Below are positions 1 through 7,251 of a DNA stretch of 64,000 nt, in pieces. The DNA lies in NCBI GenBank assembly GCA_002716045.1, contig PAZC01000014.1, positions 4,194 through 68,193 on the forward strand, in the 5' to 3' direction. Below the pieces are notes generated by a model. The model saw only the letters and a list, made by a program, of their open reading frames with translations, did no database searches and had not been told where the DNA came from. A program made the translations under genes and the position numbers. Origin of the DNA: Opitutia bacterium. GTDB lineage: Bacteria > Verrucomicrobiota > Verrucomicrobiia > Opitutales > Seribacteraceae. Each line of letters starts with the position of its first letter. Positions within the stretch are counted from its first letter, which is position 1.

Positions 1-2028
1 ACCCTCCGCAATGGAAGAATCAAGCGGCTCGAAGACACCAACGGGGATGGGCGCATGGACAAGGTCACGGTATTCGTCGATGGACTCAACCTGCCACGCA
101 TGATCCTGCCCTTGGATGACCGCATCGCAGTACGGGAAACCGACAGCATGGACGTTTATTGCTACCGTGACAGCGATGGGGATGGCGTGGCCGACCAAAA
201 GGAGCTCCTCTACAAGCGCGGTTCCTATGGAAGGGGCAACAACCAATCGGTGGAACATCAGGATTCCGGGCTCATCTGGAACTTGGACAACCAAATTTAC
301 ATTTCCTACAACATCGAGCGGTATCGCTTCACCGACGGCACCTGGAAAACGGAAAAGCAGCGTGGCCACTGGACCCAGTGGGGACTGACGCACAACGAGG
401 TCGGCGACGTTTACTGGGCCCATAATTCCGATCCGGTGGCGGCGCCCTACCTTCATCCGCGCTACTGGGGCACAGTGCAACGCTTGGCCGGCAAGGAAGT
501 GTACGGGACCGCCATCGACATGGGCAAACCCTATGCCCCCGACTTCATGAAGGTGAAAAGTCTGTGCCTGTTGAACGACCGGGGTGGCTCCGCCGCGGCC
601 GTACGCTCCTTCACCTCAGCCTGCGGCCAATCCATTTTCCAGGGACACAAGTTGCCCTATGCCGACTACGGGCGTTACTTCATTTGCGACCCCACCATTC
701 ACGTCGTGCGCCGGGCAAACTTGAACAAAAAAAGCGGCCTCGATTTTTTTGAAAAGACGGAGCCGGGGAATGAGGAGTTCCTGCTTTCTTCGGACATCAA
801 CTCGCGCTTCGTCAACACGGCCACGGGCCCCGACGGTTGCCTGTACGTCACGGACATGTATCGCGGAATCATTCAGGACGCCCCATGGCTTTCGCCTGGC
901 CCTCGCAAGGCCATCGTTGCCAACGGCCTCGAAAAGAACGTTCGTCACGGCCGTATTTGGCGGGTTCGCCACGTCGACCACACGCCCGACCAACCGCCCC
1001 GGATGCTGGAGGAGAGTACGATAGAGTTGCTGCGGCACTTGAGCCACGACAACGGCTGGTGGAGGATGACCGCCCAGAAGCTCATCATTCTGCGGGAAGA
1101 TCGGGAAACCGTCATCCCTCTGCTGCAAGGGATGGCCCGATTCAGTCAAAACCCCCTCGCCCGATTACACGCTCTGTGGACCTTGGAAGGCTTGGACGTA
1201 TTGAACCAGGAATTCGTGGCCAACTTATATGAAGATCGCGATCCCCGCGTGAGACGGGCCGCCATCCAGGTGACCGAGCGCTGGATGCAGGAAGACGCGA
1301 CCGTTGCGGGACTATCCGTTTTCGCCAAGGAAAGAGACCCCCAAGTCGCGCAACAACTCGTCTTCACACTGGGCATGACGGAGGGCAAGTCTCGCCCCCC
1401 GGTGGAGGACTTAATTCAGCAGGTCGCGAGGAAACATCTGACCAACCGCGGCATGATCCTAGCCACTGGTGTTTCCCTGTGGGGGAAGAAGGACTTGCCG
1501 TTGGTGCAGGAGCTTTTTGAAGGCAAAACGCACAAGGCCGAAGTAGCCGGACCATGGAAAGCGGCTCTTACCAACTGGAGCCGGGGCATCAAGTTTCCCA
1601 AGGACATGGATCCGGATCATCGCAGGCTGGTCCGCGACGGGGAAGTCACCTATTACCAGTCATGCGTGGCCTGCCATGGATCCGACGGCAAAGGCATCCA
1701 AGTGGAAGGAACCGACCTCCGCCTCGCACCTCCGCTGATCGACTCACCACGAGTAAAGGGAGACCCAAAGCAACTGGTGCCCATTCTGCTTCACGGCCTA
1801 ACAGGTCCAGTGGACGGCAAGACCTACCAAGCGGGCTTCATGGCTCCTGCCAAGGCCTTGGGCTTAACGCGTGAACGCGACCTAGCCCGTGTCCTCAGCT
1901 ACGTACGTTATGCTTGGAACAATGAAGGCGGACCGATTACGGAAGCTGACGTGAAAGCCATCCAGAAGACCCATGCCCAGAGAACTAGTCCCTGGACACA
2001 GGCCGAACTGAAAAAGCTTACGCGTTAA
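1..2028 (+). CDS. PVC-type haem-binding membrane-bound dehydrogenase, 5' end missing
   Basis: The reading frame is open from base 1, so the gene begins outside the window. The visible part is about 675 residues. It holds a sugar-dehydrogenase-like propeller with two EF-hand-like Asp/Gly loops (near residues 12-21 and 57-68), a helical HEAT-like stretch (about 350-510), and a C-terminal cytochrome c domain with haem motif CVACH at 555-559. Proteins of this build are exported in Planctomycetota and Verrucomicrobiota and are thought to oxidise sugars or related alcohols and pass electrons to the bound c-type haem; the substrate is unknown. A second member lies at 39456-41909. It ends 19 bases from the convergent TonB receptor gene. 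The family call is firm and the function is inferred. Confidence 0.9.
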   Translation, partial: TLRNGRIKRLEDTNGDGRMDKVTVFVDGLNLPRMILPLDDRIAVRETDSMDVYCYRDSDGDGVADQKELLYKRGSYGRGNNQSVEHQDSGLIWNLDNQIYISYNIERYRFTDGTWKTEKQRGHWTQWGLTHNEVGDVYWAHNSDPVAAPYLHPRYWGTVQRLAGKEVYGTAIDMGKPYAPDFMKVKSLCLLNDRGGSAAAVRSFTSACGQSIFQGHKLPYADYGRYFICDPTIHVVRRANLNKKSGLDFFEKTEPGNEEFLLSSDINSRFVNTATGPDGCLYVTDMYRGIIQDAPWLSPGPRKAIVANGLEKNVRHGRIWRVRHVDHTPDQPPRMLEESTIELLRHLSHDNGWWRMTAQKLIILREDRETVIPLLQGMARFSQNPLARLHALWTLEGLDVLNQEFVANLYEDRDPRVRRAAIQVTERWMQEDATVAGLSVFAKERDPQVAQQLVFTLGMTEGKSRPPVEDLIQQVARKHLTNRGMILATGVSLWGKKDLPLVQELFEGKTHKAEVAGPWKAALTNWSRGIKFPKDMDPDHRRLVRDGEVTYYQSCVACHGSDGKGIQVEGTDLRLAPPLIDSPRVKGDPKQLVPILLHGLTGPVDGKTYQAGFMAPAKALGLTRERDLARVLSYVRYAWNNEGGPITEADVKAIQKTHAQRTSPWTQAELKKLTR

Positions 2029-2047
2029 TTATTTCCTGAGTTGAAGC

Positions 2048-4075
2048 TTAGAAATCGATTCGGAAACCAACCTCGACACCTGCTCCAGGGAGAGGAGCTT
2101 CAGATTTCCGGAAGGAGGTATGAAGCAAGGCCTTTTCGTCCGTTAGGTTGTGCCCTCTGAGGAACAATTCACCTTCGGCATCTCCCAAGGCAACGTCATA
2201 ACTGGCATAAGCATCGAGTAGTGAATAGCCGGCCGTGTAGGTTTCGTTGGGAGCCAGATCGTCCTGCTTCATGGCGCGGGTCAAGTTCATGCCGAAGTTC
2301 AGCTTATCCCCGAGGATATCAAAACCCAAACCCAAGGTGACAGGAGGAGTTCTCGGCAGGTTGGCGTTGTCCGTAGTATTCCGAGCCCGGACAAGATCTC
2401 CTTGAGCTGACAGCACCAAGGACCAGTCTGCATTCTCCATGGCCAACCAATCAACTTCCGCCTCAATTCCATAGAATTTCGCAGACACCCCTTTGTATAG
2501 TCTCTCCGTAAGTGCCTCTTCTCCCGCAGCTGGCGGTTTGTTGCCATCCCCGTCACGCTCACCCCCCGTATCCGACAGGTAGATATAGTCGCTGTATCGG
2601 GTATGGAACCCAACCACTTGAGCGGAAACTTTTTCCGTCGAGCGGCGCAAGATGAGTTCGAAGCCCACTGCGCTCTCGTCATCCAGTGAGGAGTTTCCTA
2701 TCTCAAAAGCCTCCGTGGCATGATGGGCTCCATCGCTGTACAATTCAGCGGCATCAGGCATCCTTTCCGAATAGTTGAGGTTTCCACCAAGGCTCCACAC
2801 ATCGCTAAGGTCATGATAAATCCCAGCGCTAGCGCTAAAGGCCGTGTCATCGCGATCTGCAACACCAACGAAATCTCGGTCCAGATTCTCTAATCGGACA
2901 CCACCGTTGACTTGAGTATTTTCGTTCAACTCGAATTGTTCGACCAAGAAGACCGCAAGTCTTGTCGATTCCTCGGAAGATATAGCGGAATTGGTAGCGC
3001 TGGCCCCCGCAAAAATAGATTCTTCTCCCGTAATCTTGAAATCGTCTAGAATTCCGTGGAAGCCTAAAGCTCCACTAAATTCACCCACCTCGTGGAGCAA
3101 AACTATCCGTCCTTCCGTACCTTCTCGCAGGTATGTCGAGTGAGTCTCGAAGGGCAATGCTCCCTCTTCCATGCCGATTTCGCTATGCTGATAATCTCCA
3201 TGTGCGAAATTCAGCTCGATGCTCTTCAACCAATCGGAATCCGCGATCTCGATTTGGGAACGAAATTCGAACCGATCACTCTCCATTTCGATGCGGGACT
3301 TGTTTTCTGCGTGCTCCCCTCCCGGGATATGATAGGTAGAGTCATACTGAGAATATCCCAAACCGGCATACCCGTTTTTCATAATGTGGGAAGCTCCAAA
3401 TCCAAGCAAGGAACGATCACCCATGCTGTTTTTGATTTTACCGTTGGGAGAATCGTATTCCCAGTACTCCTTTTCCATTCCATTGATCTGAAAGCTCAGA
3501 GAGTCACTCCCTCCATAGGCATTGGCGCCTGCGCTCCAACCTTTGTTGACATTCGAATAACTGGAGAGAAGGGATCCTCCCGAAAAACCAGAATAGGCTT
3601 GAGTGGGAATGCCTCGATCGATGACGTTCACGACACCTCCTATGGCGTTGCCGCCGTACAGAAGAGCGGAGGAACCACGTAGAATTTCTATGCGGTCAAC
3701 CAGCAAAGGGTCGATCGGCACAGCATGGTCCTCGGAAGAAGCGGACACGTCAAAAGAGTCCGTTCCGTTCTGCAACATCCGGATCCGTTGCTTATCCAAG
3801 CCTCGAATAATTGGACGACTTGTGCTTGGGCCAAAAAATGACTGCGAAATGCCTGGTTCATTGGCCAACGTCCCTCCAAGCGTAGCGGTTCGCGCCTGAT
3901 CGATTTTCTTACCATCCAAGACGCTCCAAGCCTGCGTGACCTTTTTAATACTTGGTTCGAGGGGAGAGGATTCGACCACGATCGGATCGAGTTCTTTAAT
4001 TTCTTCCTTTGCCTTCTCCTCTTGGGCGAAGACAAGCGAAGCGGAAATCATTAATGTAATAGTGATATGTTTCAT
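2048..4075 (-). CDS. TonB-dependent outer-membrane receptor, ZnuD-like
   Basis: This 675-residue outer-membrane receptor has a signal peptide (about 1-17), a TonB-box-like segment near residues 28-37 (LDPIVVESS), a plug domain at about 45-155 containing SSEDHAVPIDP and GGNAIGGVVNVID, and a long beta-barrel that ends in phenylalanine, as outer-membrane barrels do. The plug resembles the ZnuD group of zinc or haem receptors; that assignment is family knowledge and not proven here. It should bring a metal or metal complex across the outer membrane using TonB/ExbBD, which are not in the window. It lies 134 bases downstream of a small Cys/His-rich exported protein (4210-4560) and is probably co-transcribed with it from the promoter carrying the TTGCAA operator at 4571-4596. 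Confidence 0.9.
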   Translation of the reverse strand: MKHITITLMISASLVFAQEEKAKEEIKELDPIVVESSPLEPSIKKVTQAWSVLDGKKIDQARTATLGGTLANEPGISQSFFGPSTSRPIIRGLDKQRIRMLQNGTDSFDVSASSEDHAVPIDPLLVDRIEILRGSSALLYGGNAIGGVVNVIDRGIPTQAYSGFSGGSLLSSYSNVNKGWSAGANAYGGSDSLSFQINGMEKEYWEYDSPNGKIKNSMGDRSLLGFGASHIMKNGYAGLGYSQYDSTYHIPGGEHAENKSRIEMESDRFEFRSQIEIADSDWLKSIELNFAHGDYQHSEIGMEEGALPFETHSTYLREGTEGRIVLLHEVGEFSGALGFHGILDDFKITGEESIFAGASATNSAISSEESTRLAVFLVEQFELNENTQVNGGVRLENLDRDFVGVADRDDTAFSASAGIYHDLSDVWSLGGNLNYSERMPDAAELYSDGAHHATEAFEIGNSSLDDESAVGFELILRRSTEKVSAQVVGFHTRYSDYIYLSDTGGERDGDGNKPPAAGEEALTERLYKGVSAKFYGIEAEVDWLAMENADWSLVLSAQGDLVRARNTTDNANLPRTPPVTLGLGFDILGDKLNFGMNLTRAMKQDDLAPNETYTAGYSLLDAYASYDVALGDAEGELFLRGHNLTDEKALLHTSFRKSEAPLPGAGVEVGFRIDF

Positions 4076-4209
4076 AATAATACGTTAGGAATTAATTGTT
4101 TAGGAAAACCAATTGTTCTTCGGGCGAGTGAAATCTCACCAATCAGAGGCTTCCTCTCAAAGGGTTAGGGTCGAGTTAGCGCCAAGGGAAACGGCGCGGC
4201 AAAGGATGG

Positions 4210-4560
4210 TTATCCCAAAAGGGGAGGTCCCCTTGCCCCAAAGGGACTGTTCCGGTTCCCAGATCCTAGATGAACGACATCCAGGAGCGGAATCTTGCCA
4301 TCGCAGATTCCTGGTGTGGGCTCAAAATCTGCGCCATGGAAGAAATCGGCGCTTTCGCTGAAGAGAACGACCGCACATTTGCTTTCAGGCAACTCTCCTT
4401 CTTCCTGCCCATGAGAATGGCAGGGCTGATGGCGGGAATCCTGAGAACACTGTTCGGCGTAATGAAAGATCGCATTGTGCAAATCAGGAGAAGCCGCCGA
4501 CAGAATCAGCAGGAAATGCGTGGCCAAGAAACCAAGAGCCATTCTCCGTTGTTTACGCAT
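4210..4560 (-). CDS. Small Cys/His-rich exported protein upstream of the TonB receptor
   Basis: This protein of about 116 residues was not recognised as a named family. It starts with a basic n-region and a hydrophobic segment (about 8-22), so it is probably exported. The mature part carries His and Cys residues in short clusters (LHNAIFH, then CHSHG) and a CAVVLFSE stretch. An in-frame upstream TTG would extend it across the operator, so I chose the ATG at 4560; an ATG at 4542 is also possible. The TTGCAA operator ends about 10 bases before this start. The position between a putative metal operator and a ZnuD-like receptor, plus the His/Cys content, suggests periplasmic metal binding; this is inference. 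Confidence 0.65.
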   Translation of the reverse strand: MRKQRRMALGFLATHFLLILSAASPDLHNAIFHYAEQCSQDSRHQPCHSHGQEEGELPESKCAVVLFSESADFFHGADFEPTPGICDGKIPLLDVVHLGSGNRNSPFGARGPPLLG

Positions 4561-4570
4561 GGCATTAGCT

Positions 4571-4596
4571 TTGCAATTAATGCAAGTAACTTGCAA
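4571..4596. promoter_or_regulatory. Candidate metalloregulator operator (site 1), three TTGCAA-type half-sites
   Basis: TTGCAA occurs at 4571-4576 and 4591-4596, with a degenerate copy ATGCAA at 4580-4585. Two overlapping inverted repeats are visible: TTGCA-5-TGCAA at 4571-4585 and the 7-1-7 palindrome TGCAAGTAACTTGCA at 4581-4595. The 20-base (first to last) and 11-base (middle to last) spacings recur at 48011-48048. It sits directly upstream of the small protein/TonB receptor pair. That a Fur-family repressor binds here is inference. Confidence 0.6.
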
Positions 4597-4739
4597 TAGT
4601 AATTTATCCCTAAGTTTCTATTAAAACAAAGTAGTCCAAATAGAGCTTCCCATCGAAATTCACTACGGATAAATTGAAGAGGTAAATGGATCGTTGACCA
4701 TTCGTCTGAAACCTCTCAACCAACACCCCAAGACACAGT

Positions 4740-5657
4740 ATGAAGTTATTCCTTCACCTAGTCGCCCTAGCGTTCCTGTGCGGACATGTTCATTCCCAGA
4801 AAAAAACATCGGGCTATGCTTCCACAGTTCCCAAGCCGACCAAGTCCGAAATCGTTTATGGAGATCATGAAAGAAACGTTCTCGATTTCTGGAAGGCGGA
4901 CTCCGAATCACCCACCCCCGTTGCATTCGTCATCCACGGCGGTGGATGGAGAGGTGGATCGAAGGAACGAATGGACAGATTCGTCGACCCCATTGCCTTG
5001 CTCAAGGCGGGCATTTCCGTTGTGGCAATCAATTACCGCTACGTCACCAGTAAGGAGAAACCGCCAGTCAAGGCACCGCTACATGATGCCGCTCGGGCAC
5101 TGCAGTTCGTCCGCAGCAAGGCAAAGGAATGGAACCTGGACAAGAAACGAATCGGAGCGGCGGGAGGATCAGCGGGGGCTTGCTCCAGCCTATGGCTTTC
5201 CTTTCATGACGACTTGGCCGACCCAAAGAGCAAGGATCCTGTGGCGAGGGAATCCACCCGCTTGGCTTGCGCCGCAGTGATTGGAGCGCAGACAACATTG
5301 GACCCAAAGCAAATGTTGGAGTGGACGCCCAACAGCCGCTACGGCGGACATGCTTTCGGGTTGGGATCCTTTGCCCATTTCCTAAAGCAACGCGAAAAAA
5401 TCCTTCCGTGGATCGCAGAATATTCGCCCTATGCCCTCGTGACCAAGGACGATCCCCCGGTATACTTGCTCTACAGGGCTCCTCCCGCCATCGGAAAAAA
5501 CCAGAAGGACCCCACTCACACCTCGAATTTCGGAGTGAAGCTGCAAGAGCATTGCAAGACAAAGGGAGTGGCTTGTGAACTCGTCTACCCGAGTCAAGCC
5601 AAGGTGAAGCACGATACACCGACCGCCTTTCTCATCTCGCAACTAAAGGGCAAGTGA
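4740..5657 (+). CDS. Exported alpha/beta-hydrolase, carboxylesterase-like
   Basis: This 305-residue protein has a signal peptide (about 1-19). The oxyanion-hole motif HGGGW is at 66-70 and the nucleophile elbow GGSAGA gives Ser144. A late histidine near 293 (HDTPTAF) is the likely catalytic base. The fold matches the esterase/lipase (BD-FAE-like) group that deacylates sugars or small esters; the substrate cannot be read from the sequence. It is the first gene of a plus-strand run and is followed 52 bases later by a sulfatase, which fits removal of acyl and sulfate decorations from polysaccharide in the periplasm. It is divergent from the metal-linked pair at 4210-4560, with 179 bases between them. 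Confidence 0.85.
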   Translation: MKLFLHLVALAFLCGHVHSQKKTSGYASTVPKPTKSEIVYGDHERNVLDFWKADSESPTPVAFVIHGGGWRGGSKERMDRFVDPIALLKAGISVVAINYRYVTSKEKPPVKAPLHDAARALQFVRSKAKEWNLDKKRIGAAGGSAGACSSLWLSFHDDLADPKSKDPVARESTRLACAAVIGAQTTLDPKQMLEWTPNSRYGGHAFGLGSFAHFLKQREKILPWIAEYSPYALVTKDDPPVYLLYRAPPAIGKNQKDPTHTSNFGVKLQEHCKTKGVACELVYPSQAKVKHDTPTAFLISQLKGK

Positions 5658-5709
5658 GGAGACAGCATAGGAAGCCTGTAAGAAGAATCAGCTTCTCTAC
5701 GTAAACAGG

Positions 5710-7116
5710 ATGAAGCGTTTCCTGAGCTTGAGTTTCAGCTTGCTTCTGCTGATGACATTGGACGCAGGTTCCAAACCCAACGTATTGCTCATCGTGACGG
5801 ATGACCAGCGGCCCGACACCATAGCTGCTCTTGGCAACGAATTAATTGATACACCCAACCTGGACCGACTGGTCAAGCGGGGCATAACTTTTGAACAAGC
5901 CACCTGCGCCAACCCGCTCTGCGTGCCAAGCCGGGCGGAGATCCTCACCGGGTGCTCCAGTTTTCGCAACGGGGTGCTGATGGGGAGGGGCGGAGAACGG
6001 ATTGACCCCAAGCTTACACTCCTGCCAGCAGCCATGACTGCAGGCGGATACCATGCTTGGTACAGCGGAAAATGGATGAACGACGGCAAGCCACTGGCTC
6101 GGGGCTATCAAGAAACGCGGGGACTCTTTGGCAGCGGCGGCGGCACCTGGAAGAAAGGCGAAATCATTCTCGGCCGCAAGGGTCGACCCGTCACCGGATA
6201 TCGTAACTGGACTTTCAAGGATGCAAAAGGCAACCCGGAATTGGACAAAGGAATCGGACTCACCTCACTGACCGACAAATACGTCGCGGACGGCGCCTTG
6301 GAATTCTTGAAGCGCAAAACCGACAAACCGTTCTTTCTTCACGTCAATTTCACTGGCCCACATGACCCGTTGATTTATCCCCCCGGCTATGAAAACAGAT
6401 ACAAACCCGCCGATTTGAAACTGCCGCCCAATTTCCTGCCGAGGCATCCCTTTGACCATGGAAACCTTGAAGGGCGGGATGAACGGCTGTTGCCATGGCC
6501 GCGGACCAAGCAAGACATCCTTGACGAAATAGCTGTTTATTATGCCGTAATCGACCACATTGACATACAAGTCGGGCGAATCTTCGAGCAACTCAGAGCC
6601 GATGGACGCTTGAATAACACCTATGTGATCTTCTCAAGCGACCATGGACTGGCATTGGGAAGCCATGGCATAATGGGAAAGCACAACATGTACGAGCACA
6701 CCATTCGAGTACCCTTGATAATTGCCGGACCGGGCGTACCAAAAGGCAAGCGAAGCGAAGCACTCTGCTACCTACGGGACCTTTATCCCACGATTTGCGA
6801 CCTTACTGGAACAGCGATCCCGGAGAGCGTGGAGGGAAAAAGCCTGAAGCCCGTCATAAACGGCAAGCAAGATGCCATTTATTCCGAAATATACGGTTAT
6901 TTTCGGGACAAGCAGCGCATGGTGCGAAACAACCGTTACAAGCTGATCCACTACCCACACCTCGACCGCCACCAATTATTCGACCTGAAAAATGATCCTC
7001 ATGAACTGAATGATCTCATCGACGACAAGCGTCATGGCCTGATGTTAGGTCAATTAAGGGAAAAGTTGGCTTCCAAGAACAAGGAGTGGAAAGCCTTGGC
7101 TGGCGGAAACGAGTAA
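5710..7116 (+). CDS. Sulfatase, Cys-type formylglycine (CVPSR)
   Basis: This is a 468-residue exported sulfatase. A signal peptide spans about 1-20. The first metal-binding aspartates lie at TDDQR (30-34) and the formylglycine signature CVPSR begins at Cys71, followed by AEILTG. A later SSDHG segment supplies more metal ligands, and the C-terminus has the usual FDLKNDPHELNDL tail. Such enzymes hydrolyse sulfate esters, commonly on carbohydrates, after a maturase converts the Cys to formylglycine; no maturase gene is in the window. The substrate is unknown. It is one of six intact sulfatases here. Confidence 0.93.
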   Translation: MKRFLSLSFSLLLLMTLDAGSKPNVLLIVTDDQRPDTIAALGNELIDTPNLDRLVKRGITFEQATCANPLCVPSRAEILTGCSSFRNGVLMGRGGERIDPKLTLLPAAMTAGGYHAWYSGKWMNDGKPLARGYQETRGLFGSGGGTWKKGEIILGRKGRPVTGYRNWTFKDAKGNPELDKGIGLTSLTDKYVADGALEFLKRKTDKPFFLHVNFTGPHDPLIYPPGYENRYKPADLKLPPNFLPRHPFDHGNLEGRDERLLPWPRTKQDILDEIAVYYAVIDHIDIQVGRIFEQLRADGRLNNTYVIFSSDHGLALGSHGIMGKHNMYEHTIRVPLIIAGPGVPKGKRSEALCYLRDLYPTICDLTGTAIPESVEGKSLKPVINGKQDAIYSEIYGYFRDKQRMVRNNRYKLIHYPHLDRHQLFDLKNDPHELNDLIDDKRHGLMLGQLREKLASKNKEWKALAGGNE

Positions 7117-7251
7117 CTCGAACTACAAACAATGACCTTGTCGGTCAGGACACAGGTATGTTTCTATGGACTCGCCTCAATGCAATCACTCATAAGCTAA
7201 GATTCAGGAATGATACACCAAGGAACAGGAACTTCGTTGGCGAAGGCCACG

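Noticed and set aside
616..1149. Long minus-strand open frame opposite the first dehydrogenase gene
   Set aside because: It is antisense to a clearly coding cytochrome gene, has no recognisable domain and has a Pro/Arg/Val-rich composition typical of shadow frames.
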